DNA of 64,000 nt from Oleispirillum sp965228165 (GTDB taxonomy: Bacteria; Pseudomonadota; Alphaproteobacteria; Rhodospirillales; Rhodospirillaceae). The position numbers and the translations under genes were made by a program. The notes under the pieces are model-generated. The model had not been told where the DNA came from. It saw nothing but the letters and a program-made list of their open reading frames with translations, and searched no databases. The stretch spans positions 1,736,001 to 1,800,000 of the forward strand of contig CBDDHB010000003.1 in NCBI GenBank assembly GCA_965228165.1, given 5' to 3'. Positions within the stretch are counted from its first letter, which is position 1; each line of letters starts with the position of its first letter. Shown piece after piece: positions 26,299 through 35,743 of the stretch.

Positions 26299-26450
26299 GG
26301 GAAGAAAGGGGCTGGAAGAAAGGGGCTGGAAGAAAGGAAGAACTTGCGAGGGATCGCGGACCCCTCGCGCTCCCCATTCCTTGTGTCGAACTCCTTCCGC
26401 CGCCGCACGCTATCTCAATGCGCTCCGCGCAAAAACCAGGGATGACGGGG
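26299..26450. repeat. 14-bp tandem repeat followed by dispersed element copy H (partial)
   Basis: GAAGAAAGGGGCTG occurs twice in tandem, then a third partial unit (26299-26335). Next come the GCGAGGG-ATCGCGGA-CCCTCGC hairpin, CCCCATTCCTTG and GCGCTCCGCGCAAAAACCAGG, a decayed copy of the dispersed element. I see nothing identifiable from 26451 to 26655. Confidence 0.55.
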
Positions 26451-26655
26451 ATGGGCCGCAAGGGGTCCGGCAGGTGTCGGACGCGAACATGGGAAAGCGG
26501 ACTGTGTCGTTGGGCGTCTCTCATTCCCGTTCCACAGGTTCGCCCATCCGGAAGAGGCGAACAACGAGTAAGGGTTTTAACAATCTAGAATTGCAATCGC
26601 TCGGACTCTATCGCACAATCCCGCTTCCCCCGGCTTCAGCGCATGAGAGGCAGCC

Positions 26656-26871
26656 ATGTCTGACACTTTCAATTGGAACGACCTGGGCGACAGCGAACGT
26701 GTCGTGGAAACCGTTCGCGCAGTCGCGGTGTACCGAAACGAACGGGGGGACATCGTTATCCGCCAGGAGCGCGACTGGAACGAAGAGGAAGACAGCTTCG
26801 TCGTCCTTCCGGTCAAAGCCGCCGAAACTCTGATTCAGAAGCTACGCGCGCTCATCGATGGCCCGTCATGA
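26656..26871 (+). CDS. Hypothetical small acidic protein, first gene of a two-gene operon
   Basis: This 71-residue protein (MSDTFNWNDLGDSERVVETV...) is predicted to be soluble, acidic and without Cys or membrane segments. A GAGAGGC Shine-Dalgarno precedes the ATG. Its stop overlaps the start of the next gene by four bases (ATGA), so the two are made together. Composition is less GC-rich than the surroundings. I do not recognise the family; the size ratio and coupling resemble antitoxin-toxin or regulator-effector pairs, but that is only a shape argument. Confidence 0.7.
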   Translation: MSDTFNWNDLGDSERVVETVRAVAVYRNERGDIVIRQERDWNEEEDSFVVLPVKAAETLIQKLRALIDGPS

Positions 26872-27455
26872 CCGAACCAAACATCGAATGGTACTTGGGC
26901 GTAAGCCAAGCGCGCGGCGTTCAGCCTCGCTGTCCATTCGCCACGGTTGATAGGTGTCCTCGTTATTGGGCCAGTCTGTCTCTGCTCAAGCGTATGGGGC
27001 ATACGACCCTGTCTGAAGCGGAAGAAAATCGCCTGCAAAAAAAGTGGGCGCAGTCGGATTTGCTGCCCAAAATCGCTGAGTATGACACCTCAATATCTGG
27101 TGGTCCCTCTTCAAAATGCCTGTCAAAATACTGCCCGGAAGTCGCATACGAGAGTTACGGCTTTTTCGCATCACTGTTGTGTGAACACGGCGATGAAATT
27201 GATAGAGATTTAGCCTATAGGCGGCTTTCTGCCGAGAATACCCCAAGAGAAAGCTGGAAGTGGAAGTGGGCGGCATGCGCGCAGATGCACTATACAGAAT
27301 GCCCAATATACTCTCCTTTACTTAATTCTGTAGACATGCTTCAAAAAAGGAAGGAAGAGGAAATATTGACGCTCAAGCCGACATTCATGGGCATGAGCAT
27401 CGATTTCAAACAACTTGCCAAGCGCGTTTGGCTTTGGCTTCATAGGTGGCTGTGA
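26868..27455 (+). CDS. Hypothetical protein with N-terminal Cys motif
   Basis: The 195-residue protein starts MTEPNIEWYLGVSQARGVQP. An early C-x6-C pair (RCPFATVDRCPRYW) and later cysteines (KCLSKYCPE, LLCEHGDE, ACAQMHYTEC) suggest metal binding or disulfides. A basic, Trp-rich end (KRVWLWLHRWL) could be amphipathic. Base composition falls well below the window norm, especially from 27040 on, which indicates acquired DNA. It is translationally coupled to the 71-residue gene before it. No family is recognised; a role in a stress or defence module is possible but unproven. Confidence 0.7.
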   Translation: MTEPNIEWYLGVSQARGVQPRCPFATVDRCPRYWASLSLLKRMGHTTLSEAEENRLQKKWAQSDLLPKIAEYDTSISGGPSSKCLSKYCPEVAYESYGFFASLLCEHGDEIDRDLAYRRLSAENTPRESWKWKWAACAQMHYTECPIYSPLLNSVDMLQKRKEEEILTLKPTFMGMSIDFKQLAKRVWLWLHRWL

Positions 27456-27644
27456 ACTGCCCCGGGAATGGCGGAGGCAGTTCAAATGAACCAGCGACGG
27501 CATTCAAAGGACGATAGCTGTGCCTGGAATGACGTAGGTAGGCGTACAGTGGAATGAGCAAAAAGGGCCAAACTCGGCCGACGCAGACACCCAGCGCGAG
27601 GTCTGCTATCGGAACCCAATCCAGATCCACGGAACGACGCAATT

Positions 27645-27772
27645 GGGCGCAGGGCTGCCGGTTCGGTTTTTGCGCGGGGCGCGATGAACCGGTTACGCGG
27701 CGAGAAAAGGGAATGAGGTCGAGGAGGCCGAGCCTCCTCGCGGGTCCGGGTGGAACCCGGCCTGGTTTTTCG
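27645..27772. repeat. Dispersed hairpin element, copy I
   Basis: Read on the minus strand from just after ccrM, it gives CCAGGCCGGGTT-CCA-CCCGG, then CGAGGAGGC-TCG-GCCTCCTCG. The core GTTACGCGGCGAGAAAAGG and GGTTTTTGCGCGGGGCGCG lie further away. Stem 2 is completely different in sequence from other copies yet fully paired. From 27456 to 27644 I see no gene. Confidence 0.72.
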
Positions 27773-27774
27773 CC

Positions 27775-28860
27775 CTACACCAGGCCGACCATTTCCGAAC
27801 GGATGCGCTGGCGCAGAAGGTCGATTGGCACCAGCTGGTTCTTCGCCTTGAAGTGCCAGAAGGTCCAGCCGTTGCAGGACGGCAGGCCCTGGACGGCGGC
27901 TCCGACCTGATGGATCGAGCCCTTGGCGTCGGCGGCGACCAGGGTGCCGTCGGCGCGGACCTTGGCGGCGAAGCGCTGGCGGGCGTCGGTGAGCGTCGCG
28001 CCGGGGGTCAGCAGGCCGCGTTCCAGCACCGCGCCGAAGGGGACGCGGGGTTCGTTTTTCTTATTGAACAGCTTGATCGCGTCCATGTCGGCGACGGGTT
28101 CGATTTCGGCGATGCGGGCGAGCGCCCCGGCGATATAGGCGTCGTCGCGTTCCAGGCCGATGAAGCGCCGTCCCAGGCGTTTCGCCGCCGCGCCGGTGGT
28201 GCCGGTGCCGAAGAAGGGATCGACGATCAGATCGCCGGGCTTGGTGGCGGCGAGGATGACGCGATAGAGCAGGGATTCGGGTTTCTGCGTCGGGTGCAGC
28301 TTGGCGCCGTCGTCGCCCTTCAGGCGTTCGGCGCCGGTGCACAGGGGCAAGAGCCAGTCGCTGCGCATTTGCAGGCCTTCGTTCAGGTCCTTCAGCGCCT
28401 CGTAATTGAAGGTATAGCGCGCCTCCTTGTCCTTGGCGCACCAGATCAGGGTTTCGTGGGCGTTGGTGAAGCGGGTGCCCTTGAAGTTCGGCATCGGGTT
28501 GGACTTGCGCCAGACGATGTCGTTCAGAATCCAATAGCCCAGGTTCTGCAACGATGCGCCGACGCGGAAGATGTTGTGATAGCTGCCGATCACCCACAGG
28601 GTGCCGTCGTCCTTCAGGATGCGGCGCGCCGCCTTCAGCCAGTCGGCGGTGAAGCGGTCGTAGGCGGCGAAGCTTTCGAACTGGTCCCAGGCGTCATCGA
28701 CGCCATCGACGCGGGAATTGTCGGGGCGAAGCAGCTCCCCACCCAACTGCATGTTGTAGGGGGGGTCGGCGAAAACCATGTCCACGGACTTTTCCGGCAT
28801 CGCGTTCATCAACGCGACGCAGTCGCCCTGGTAGACCGTATCGGGTGCGAAAGTCATCAT
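27775..28860 (-). CDS. ccrM: Cell-cycle adenine-N6 DNA methyltransferase CcrM (GANTC)
   Basis: This class beta methylase has the catalytic motif DPPY (residues 32-35) and the SAM motif DPFFGTGTTGAAAKRLGR. The C-terminal extension of about 85 residues (from RGLLTPGATLTDARQRF to the SCNGWTFWHFK segment) is diagnostic of CcrM and lacking in simple restriction methylases. In alphaproteobacteria CcrM methylates GANTC late in the cell cycle and alters transcription of cycle genes. rnhB lies directly upstream on the same strand. Confidence 0.96.
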   Translation of the reverse strand: MMTFAPDTVYQGDCVALMNAMPEKSVDMVFADPPYNMQLGGELLRPDNSRVDGVDDAWDQFESFAAYDRFTADWLKAARRILKDDGTLWVIGSYHNIFRVGASLQNLGYWILNDIVWRKSNPMPNFKGTRFTNAHETLIWCAKDKEARYTFNYEALKDLNEGLQMRSDWLLPLCTGAERLKGDDGAKLHPTQKPESLLYRVILAATKPGDLIVDPFFGTGTTGAAAKRLGRRFIGLERDDAYIAGALARIAEIEPVADMDAIKLFNKKNEPRVPFGAVLERGLLTPGATLTDARQRFAAKVRADGTLVAADAKGSIHQVGAAVQGLPSCNGWTFWHFKAKNQLVPIDLLRQRIRSEMVGLV

Positions 28861-28891
28861 CGGGGCACCTTGCCGTGTCCCCGAGTCGCCG

Positions 28892-29515
28892 TCAAGAACT
28901 GTTTGGAGTCAGCATCTTGCGGATGGGGGCGAAGGACTTCCGGTGGTGTTCGGTGACCCCGGAAGTCAAGAGTCCGACCAGGTGGTCGGGGGTGCCGTAC
29001 CCGGCGTTACTGCACCACCCGTAGTTGGGAAAGGCCTGGTCCAGGCCCAACATGATGCGGTCGCGGTGAACCTTGGCGATGATCGACGCGGCGGCGATCG
29101 AGGCGGATTTGGCGTCGCCCTTGACGATCGCGGAGGCCGGGCAGGGGAGGCCGGGCGGCACCTTGTTGCCGTCGATCAGGGCGTGCGCCGGCAAAAAAGG
29201 CAGCGACGCGGCGGCGCGTCGCATCGCCAGGAAGGTCGCCTGAAGGATGTTGAGGGCGTCGATCTCGGCGACCGAGGCCTCTCCCAGCGCCCAGGCGACG
29301 CCGGGGCAGCCGGTCAGGCGGGCGCAGATGTCCTCGCGCCGTTTCGCCGAAAGCTTCTTGGAATCGTTCAGGGCGGCGATCAGGTCGGCGGGCGCGCGGG
29401 CGCGGTCGATGATTACGGCGGCGGCCAGGACCGGCCCCGCCCAGGGGCCGCGACCGACCTCGTCGATGCCCGCCACCGGGCCGGGGCAGGCGTCCTCGAA
29501 AGCGAAATCCGGCAT
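28892..29515 (-). CDS. rnhB: Ribonuclease HII
   Basis: It cuts RNA in RNA-DNA hybrids and initiates removal of misincorporated ribonucleotides. The 207 residues show the DE motif GIDEVGRGPWAGPV (D18, E19), the NDSKKLSAKRRE segment, the catalytic Asp of LIDGNK and the SIIAKVHRDRIM helix. It is 31 bases upstream of ccrM; rnhB-ccrM is a conserved alphaproteobacterial pair. Confidence 0.96.
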   Translation of the reverse strand: MPDFAFEDACPGPVAGIDEVGRGPWAGPVLAAAVIIDRARAPADLIAALNDSKKLSAKRREDICARLTGCPGVAWALGEASVAEIDALNILQATFLAMRRAAASLPFLPAHALIDGNKVPPGLPCPASAIVKGDAKSASIAAASIIAKVHRDRIMLGLDQAFPNYGWCSNAGYGTPDHLVGLLTSGVTEHHRKSFAPIRKMLTPNSS

Positions 29516-29525
29516 GGTCGTCCGT

Positions 29526-31278
29526 TCAGAATCCCGACGAGCCCAGGGCGACGCGCGCCTCCGCCCGATCCTGCGGACTATAGACCGGCCAGCGGCCGGA
29601 GACCACCGCGTCGAGCGACGGCGAGGTCTGGTTGAGGCGCAGGCGATAGATCCACAGGTTGGCCATGATCCGTTCGATGAAGCGACGGGTTTCGCGGCTG
29701 GCCAGGGATTCGATGAACAGCAGCGGATCGTCGCCCGCCTTCGCCTTGCGGCTCCAGGCCGCCAGATTGCCGGGGCCGCCGTTGTAGGCGACGGCCAGGA
29801 AGAACAGGTTGCCGCCGATCGCCGGTTCGGTCAGCAGGTGGTCGAGGTAGCGTTGCCCCAGCGCCAGGTTGACCGCCGGATCGAACAGGGTGTCCTTGTT
29901 GCGCACCTCGCCGCCCGAAATGAAGCGCGCGGTGGCGGGCATCAGCTGCATCAGGCCGCGCGCCCCGGCGCGGCTTTTGGCGTTGGGGTCGAAGCCGGAT
30001 TCCTGACGGGCGAAGGTGTAGATCAGGGCGCGATCGATCTTCCAGCCGTCGGCGGGGGTCCATCCCGGCACCGGATAGCGGGCGTTGTCGTAGATCACCC
30101 CCTCGCGGCGCTGCATTTCGGCGGACAGGCGGATCGACGGAGGGGAACAGCAGGCGCAATTCCGCCTCCGCCCGTTCCGCCTCGCCCGTCTGGAGCAGGG
30201 CCATGGCGCGCCGTCCGCCCGGATACGGGGCCAGGGTGTCGCGGTCGTCGCGGGACAGGGATTCCGCGTCCCAGCCGAAGCCGATCGGCAGCCCCAGGGC
30301 GCGGCGGGACACCAGTCCGTAGAAGGTGCGCGAATGCTTCGCCGACATCGACAGCCACTGGGTGACAGTCTGCGGGTGACGCGCCTGCAAGGCCGCCCGC
30401 GCCGCCCAGAATCCGCCCGCCGCCTGGGTCCAGGGGTCGGCCTGGTGGGAGCGGGCGACGATGCCGAAATAGGTCTCGGCCTCGGCGAAGCGCTTCAGCC
30501 GCCAGTTCGCCAGTCCGGCGGTCCAGGCCGCCTGCGGGGCGCGGGTTCCGGAGCGTTGGGCGGCGGGGACCGCCCAGGCGAGGGCCTGGTCGTCGAGACC
30601 GTCGAGGAAGTACGAGAATCCCAGCGCGCCGCGCAGCCGGTCGGCGTCGGTGGCGGTAAGCAGGCGGGGAAGCCGCGTGTCGGTCAGCAGGCGCTTGGCG
30701 GCCAGGGTGGAACCGCTGCGCAGGGCGCGGCGGAATTTGCGGGTCAGATCGTCGGCGGCGTCGGCGTCGGCTCGCTTGAGGTGGGTCAGCGACAGGCCGC
30801 GCAGCCACAATTCGCTGCCGTCGATGCCGCCCGCGCCGCGCAGGGGCCGCGCCTCGTCGGGGGACGGCAGGGCGGCGCTTCCCAGGCGCGCCTTGGCCAG
30901 CGCGTGCACCGCCGCGGCGTCGGGGTGGTCCGGGTAATCCTCCAGCCACTGCCGGATGTCGGCGCCCGAGGCGTAGCCGCCCCTGGGGTGCAAATGGCGC
31001 TGCGCCATGACCGTGCCGATCAGGACGTCGTCTTCCAGAAGGGCGATCGCCGCGTCGGCGGCGGCCCAGTCGCCTTTTCGTTGCAGGGCGAAGACGCGGC
31101 GGTAGAGTTCGGCGTCGGCGTCCGACAGGCCGCCGTCGAAGGCGGCGCGGGCGGCTGCGCGGGACGCGACGGCGAAGCCGGAGGGCGAGTCGGAAGCCCC
31201 CGCCGCGCCCCCGGTCAGGGCGCAGACCAATCCGAACATCCCGGCCAGCATTCGCCAACGCCAACCCGGGCGCATCAT
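29526..31278 (-). pseudogene. Soluble lytic murein transglycosylase (Slt), frameshifted
   Basis: The start at 31278 has GGGGAGG five bases upstream and gives a signal peptide (MLAGMFGLVCALTGGAAGA). A helical-repeat U-domain follows, up to AEAELRLLFPSVD. The catalytic goose-type lysozyme domain is in another frame from about 30125: Glu in FARQESGFDPNAKSRAGARG, then LMQLMPATA and VAYNGGPGNLAAW. At the junction (about 30125-30140) a connecting stretch of the family seems missing, so a short out-of-frame deletion is more likely than a one-base error. As written the catalytic domain is not translated. Confidence 0.8.
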
Positions 31279-31390
31279 GCCGTCCTCCCCATCGATGTTC
31301 CTCTCGGTTGCGGTCACGGATGCGCCGTGCTTACGGCCCGGTCGAGGTTAGCCAGGGGAGGGGGCGGAGGCAAGCCGAGTGTGACGCCCG

Positions 31391-32212
31391 TCACACTCCG
31401 GCGGCGGGAGGAGGCGGTCCGAGGCGTTCCAGGATTTCCAGCAAATCGCGCCAGGCAAAAGCCTTTTTATCGGGGAAACGGAGCAGGAAGGCGGGGTGGA
31501 AAGTCGCGAGAACGGGAATCTCCAGGCCCGCCGCCGGACGTGCCAGGGTATGCCACTTGCCGCGAATCCGGGTGATGCCGTCGCGGCTGTCGAGAATCGC
31601 TCCCGCCGCCGACGCGCCCAGCAGCAGCACTGCGCGGGGCGCGACCAGGTCGATGGCGCGCAGGACGAAGGGCAGGCAGAGGGTGACTTCCTCGGGCGTC
31701 GGGTTGCGGTTGCCCGGCGGACGCCAGGGCACGACGTTGGTGACGTGGACCGCCTCGCGCGGCCAGCCGATCGAGGCCAGCATCTTGTTCAGCAACTGTC
31801 CGGCGCGGCCGACGAAGGGAACGCCGGAGCGATCCTCGTCGGCGCCCGGCGCTTCGCCGATCACCATCAGGGGGGCGTTCGCCGGGCCGTCGCCGAACAC
31901 CGTGCGGGTGGCGGTGCGGCGCAACAGGCAGCCGTCGAAGGCCTCCAGCCGGGCGCGCAACTCGTCCAGGTCGCGGACATCCCCCAGCGACGCGGTGGGG
32001 GTGACGGCGGCGGGGGCGGCGACGGTTTCGCGGGGGGCGGCGGTTTCTTTGGGGGCGGATGCGGCGACCGGCGGCGGGACGGGGCGGGTGCGGTCGATCG
32101 GGGTTTCGCCGATCGCGATGTCCGCTCCAGCGGCGAGTTGCCAGCGAAGCGCCGCCGCCGCGTCGAGCGGCGGGTCGCCGAAGGCCGGGGAAGGGCTGAG
32201 GAAATCCGTCAT
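31391..32212 (-). CDS. Uracil-DNA glycosylase family protein (family 4-like)
   Basis: The C-terminal 170 residues form a UDG-superfamily domain with motif GEAPGADEDRSGVPFVGRAG and the ATFHPAFLLRFP segment near the end. The region NVVPWRPPGNRNPTPEE has Trp where classical family 4 enzymes have a cluster cysteine. Intact [4Fe-4S] binding is therefore uncertain, as is common in the alphaproteobacterial subgroup. The first 90 residues are Ala/Pro-rich and unconserved. Starts at 32212 and 32221 are both possible. It diverges from the ETF dehydrogenase gene. Confidence 0.88.
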   Translation of the reverse strand: MTDFLSPSPAFGDPPLDAAAALRWQLAAGADIAIGETPIDRTRPVPPPVAASAPKETAAPRETVAAPAAVTPTASLGDVRDLDELRARLEAFDGCLLRRTATRTVFGDGPANAPLMVIGEAPGADEDRSGVPFVGRAGQLLNKMLASIGWPREAVHVTNVVPWRPPGNRNPTPEEVTLCLPFVLRAIDLVAPRAVLLLGASAAGAILDSRDGITRIRGKWHTLARPAAGLEIPVLATFHPAFLLRFPDKKAFAWRDLLEILERLGPPPPAAGV

Positions 32213-32339
32213 GGGCGGCATGCTAGCATGGGCGCTCCGCGCGGGGTAGGGCCGCGACGTCGGAGTGGCGGGGGCGAAGGACTGTGCTATAAAGACGCTT
32301 CCGCCGCGCCGTCCGGGGCGCGCGGCGATCTGGAGACGG

Positions 32340-33998
32340 ATGGAGATGAACGAGGCGGAGATCGAACGCGAGGTCATGGACTTCGACGTGCTGGTCGTCG
32401 GCGGCGGTCCCGCCGGGTTGAGCGCGGCGATCCGCCTGCGCCAGAAGGCGCTGGCGGCGGGGGCCGACCTGTCGGTCTGCGTCGTCGAGAAGGGCTCGGA
32501 GGTCGGCGCCCACATTCTTTCCGGCGCGGTGATCGAAACCCGCGCCCTGGACGAGTTGATCCCCGACTGGAAGGCGAAGGGCGCGCCGGTCGGCGTCGCG
32601 GTCAGCGAGGACCGCTTCTGGTTCCTCACCCGTTCCCGCGCCCTGCCGCTGCCCACCCCGCCGACGATGCACAATGCCGGGAATCGCGTCGTCAGTCTGG
32701 GCGCCTTGTGCCGCTGGCTGGCTGGCGAGGCCGAGTCCCTGGGGGTGGACGTTTTTCCCGGTTTCGCCGTCGCCCGTCCGCTGATCGAGGACGGCCGGGT
32801 CGTCGGCGTGATCACCGGCGACATGGGCCGCCAGTCCGACGGCGCGCCGGGGCCGAACTTCCAGCCCGGCGTCGAATTGCGCGCCCGCGTCACCCTGGTG
32901 GCGGAAGGCTGCCGCGGCTCGCTGGCCGAGGACCTGATCGAACGCTTCGGCCTGGCCGAGGGCCGCTCCCCCCAGACCTACGGCCTGGGGATCAAGGAGC
33001 TGTGGGACATCGATCCGGCGCGCCACAAGCCGGGGCTGGTGACGCACAGCGTCGGCTGGCCGCTTTCCCCCGACGTCTACGGCGGGTCGTTCGTCTATCA
33101 CGCCGAGAACGCCCAGGTGGCGATCGGCTTCGTCGTCGGCCTGGACTATCGCAACCCGCATCTGTCGCCCTTCGACGAGTTCCAGCGCTTCAAGACCCAT
33201 CCGGCGATTCGCGGCATGCTGGAAGGCGGTCGGCGCGTCGGCTTCGGCGCCCGCGCCCTGGCCGAGGGAGGCTGGCAGTCGATTCCCAAGCTGATCTTCC
33301 CCGGCGGCGCGCTGATCGGCGATTGCGCCGGTCTGGCCAACGTGCCGAAGATCAAGGGCACCCACACCGCGATGATGAGCGGCATTCTCGCCGCCGACGC
33401 GACGCTGACGGCCCTGGCCGAGGCCCCGGCGGAGGCCAGGGGAATCACCCCGACCCTCTATCCGGTGAAGATGCAGGATTCCTGGGTGATCGAGGAATTG
33501 CGCGCGGTGCGCAACATTCGTCCGTCGTTCCGCTTCGGCCTGTGGGCGGGGATGGCGTACTCCGCCCTCGATGCCTATGTCTTGCGGGGCGGCGCGCCCT
33601 GGACCTTCGCCCACCACGACGACCGGACGCGGCTGGTTCCGGCGGCGGAGGCGAAGCCGATCGCCTATCCCAAGCCGGACGGGGTGCTGACCTTCGACCG
33701 CGCCTCGTCGGTGTATCTGGCCAACGCCGCGCACGACGAGGCGCAGCCCTGCCATCTGGTGCTGGCCGATCCCCGGGCGGCGATCGCCTGCAATCTGGCG
33801 GTTTACGGCGGGCCGGAGGAAAAGTACTGTCCGGCGGGGGTTTACGAGTTCGTCAAGGAAGGGGAGAATGCCCCGGTGCTTCGGATCAACGCCTCCAACT
33901 GCGTGCACTGCAAGACCTGCGACATCAAGGACCCTCGCCGCAACATCCGCTGGACGGTTCCGGAAGGCGGCAGCGGTCCCAACTATCCCAACATGTGA
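32340..33998 (+). CDS. Electron transfer flavoprotein-ubiquinone oxidoreductase
   Basis: It passes electrons from ETF (fatty-acid and amino-acid oxidation) to the quinone pool at the membrane. The 552 residues carry the FAD dinucleotide motif VVGGGPAGLSAAIRLRQ and the quinone-binding segment. A C-terminal [4Fe-4S] domain has cysteines in KYCPAGVYEFV and NCVHCKTCDIKDP. A TATAAA-like -10 sequence lies about 45 bases upstream. The TPR lipoprotein gene follows after 13 bases. Confidence 0.96.
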   Translation: MEMNEAEIEREVMDFDVLVVGGGPAGLSAAIRLRQKALAAGADLSVCVVEKGSEVGAHILSGAVIETRALDELIPDWKAKGAPVGVAVSEDRFWFLTRSRALPLPTPPTMHNAGNRVVSLGALCRWLAGEAESLGVDVFPGFAVARPLIEDGRVVGVITGDMGRQSDGAPGPNFQPGVELRARVTLVAEGCRGSLAEDLIERFGLAEGRSPQTYGLGIKELWDIDPARHKPGLVTHSVGWPLSPDVYGGSFVYHAENAQVAIGFVVGLDYRNPHLSPFDEFQRFKTHPAIRGMLEGGRRVGFGARALAEGGWQSIPKLIFPGGALIGDCAGLANVPKIKGTHTAMMSGILAADATLTALAEAPAEARGITPTLYPVKMQDSWVIEELRAVRNIRPSFRFGLWAGMAYSALDAYVLRGGAPWTFAHHDDRTRLVPAAEAKPIAYPKPDGVLTFDRASSVYLANAAHDEAQPCHLVLADPRAAIACNLAVYGGPEEKYCPAGVYEFVKEGENAPVLRINASNCVHCKTCDIKDPRRNIRWTVPEGGSGPNYPNM

Positions 33999-34011
33999 GG
34001 CAACGCAACCG

Positions 34012-35724
34012 ATGTCGGAAGGTGGTTCGCGGAGAGGGCGGGGACTGGCGTTCGGCTGCGCCCTGATGCTGGCGGGGTGCGCGGCCTCCGGCAGCGGCGC
34101 CGATGACGGGCGGGGCGAGGCGGAAGCCCGCCGCGTCGCCGCGACCGGCGGCTTCGGCGCCTATCTGGCGGCGCACGCGGCGTGCCTGCGCGACGACGTC
34201 GGCGGCGCGTCCAGTTATTTCCAGCGGACCCTCGAAACCGATTCCGCCGATCCGGAGGTGCAGCGCCTCGGTCTGGTCTATGCGGTCGCCGACGGTCGGT
34301 TCGACGCGGCGGCGAAGACCGCCGAGGCGATCGCCCTGGGCCGCCCCGGCGACATGCTGGCGGGATACGTGCTCGCCGCCGAGGCGGCGCGCCTTGGCGA
34401 TTGGGACGGCGCGGCCAAGGCGCTGGAACCGGTCCCCGAAAACAATCTGAACGGCCTTCTGGGGCCGCTGCTCAAGGCCTGGATCGCGGCGGGCGAGGGC
34501 GACGCGGAGGCCGCGCTCGCCCGGCTGAAGCCGCTGTCGGCGAAAAAGGCGTTCCTGCCGGTCTTCAACTTCCACACCGCCCTGCTGCTCGATTTCTTCC
34601 ACCGCGACGCCGAGGCCGAGGCCGCCTACGAATGCACCCTGGCGGGCGACGGCGGACGGTCGATCCATGCGATGCAGGCGGCGGGTCGCTTCTTCAACCG
34701 CATCGGCAGGCCGGAACGCGCCAAGGCCCTGATCGACGCCTACGCGGCGCAGCACGGCGACGCGCCCCTGGCCGAATCCCTGGCCGACCGTCTGGTGACC
34801 CGCCGGGCGGACGCGCCCCTGGTCGCCTCCGCCCAGCAGGGCATGGGGGAGGCGTTCTTCAGCGTCGCCACCTCTCTGACCAATGCCGACGCCTGGGAAA
34901 TCACCCTGGCCCTGTCGCAGTTGGCCCTGCGCGTCCATCCCGGGCTCGACCTGACGCAGGTTCTGGTCGGCGAACTGTTCGAGGGGCACGAGGACTATGC
35001 CCGCGCCAACCGCGCCTACGAGGCGGTGGCGCCGGAGTCCGTGGTCGCCTATTCGGTGCGCCTGCGCCTCGCCAAGAATCTGGAACGCATGGACAGGAAG
35101 GACGAGGCGGCGCGCTGCCTCGCCGACCTCGCGGCGCGCTTCCCGAAGCGCCCCGAGCCGCTGATCGAACTGGGCGACCTGTATCGCGGCGACAACCGCT
35201 ACGCCGAGGCGGCGGCGGCCTATGACGGCGCGTTCGCCCGTCTGGGAACCATCGAAAGGCGGCACTGGGTGCTGTTCTATACGCGCGGCATTTCCCTGGA
35301 ACGCTCGAAGCAGTGGGACCGCGCCGAGGCCGACTTCCTGAAGGCGCTGGAACTCGAACCGGATCAGCCGCTGGTGCTGAACTATCTGGGTTATTCCTGG
35401 CTCGACCAGGGGATGCACCTCGACCGCGCCCAGGCGATGATCGAAAAGGCGGTGGCGCAACGACCGCGCGACGGCTATATCGTCGACAGTCTGGGCTGGG
35501 CGCACTACATGCGCGGCAACTTCGCCGAGGCGGTGAAGCACCTGGAGCAGGCGGTGGTTCTGATCGCCGACGACCCCACCATCAACGACCACCTGGGCGA
35601 CGCCTATTGGCGGGTCGGGCGGCGGCTGGAGGCGCGCTATCAGTGGGAGCGGGCGCTGGGCCTCAACCCCGAGGACAAGCAGGCCGACGACCTGCGCGCC
35701 AAGCTCGCCGACGGACTGAAATAG
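34012..35724 (+). CDS. TPR repeat lipoprotein
   Basis: This 570-residue protein has a lipoprotein signal (lipobox LMLAGC) and many tetratricopeptide repeats, clearest in the C-terminal half (for example AEADFLKALELEPDQPLVLN). Alphaproteobacteria often carry this gene directly upstream of ispE, and it is annotated only as a TPR protein. It is presumably an outer-membrane or periplasmic scaffold, but no partner can be named. It sits between the ETF dehydrogenase and ispE genes in one probable operon. Confidence 0.9.
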   Translation: MSEGGSRRGRGLAFGCALMLAGCAASGSGADDGRGEAEARRVAATGGFGAYLAAHAACLRDDVGGASSYFQRTLETDSADPEVQRLGLVYAVADGRFDAAAKTAEAIALGRPGDMLAGYVLAAEAARLGDWDGAAKALEPVPENNLNGLLGPLLKAWIAAGEGDAEAALARLKPLSAKKAFLPVFNFHTALLLDFFHRDAEAEAAYECTLAGDGGRSIHAMQAAGRFFNRIGRPERAKALIDAYAAQHGDAPLAESLADRLVTRRADAPLVASAQQGMGEAFFSVATSLTNADAWEITLALSQLALRVHPGLDLTQVLVGELFEGHEDYARANRAYEAVAPESVVAYSVRLRLAKNLERMDRKDEAARCLADLAARFPKRPEPLIELGDLYRGDNRYAEAAAAYDGAFARLGTIERRHWVLFYTRGISLERSKQWDRAEADFLKALELEPDQPLVLNYLGYSWLDQGMHLDRAQAMIEKAVAQRPRDGYIVDSLGWAHYMRGNFAEAVKHLEQAVVLIADDPTINDHLGDAYWRVGRRLEARYQWERALGLNPEDKQADDLRAKLADGLK

Positions 35725-35743
35725 AGGAAGACGGGACACCGAC

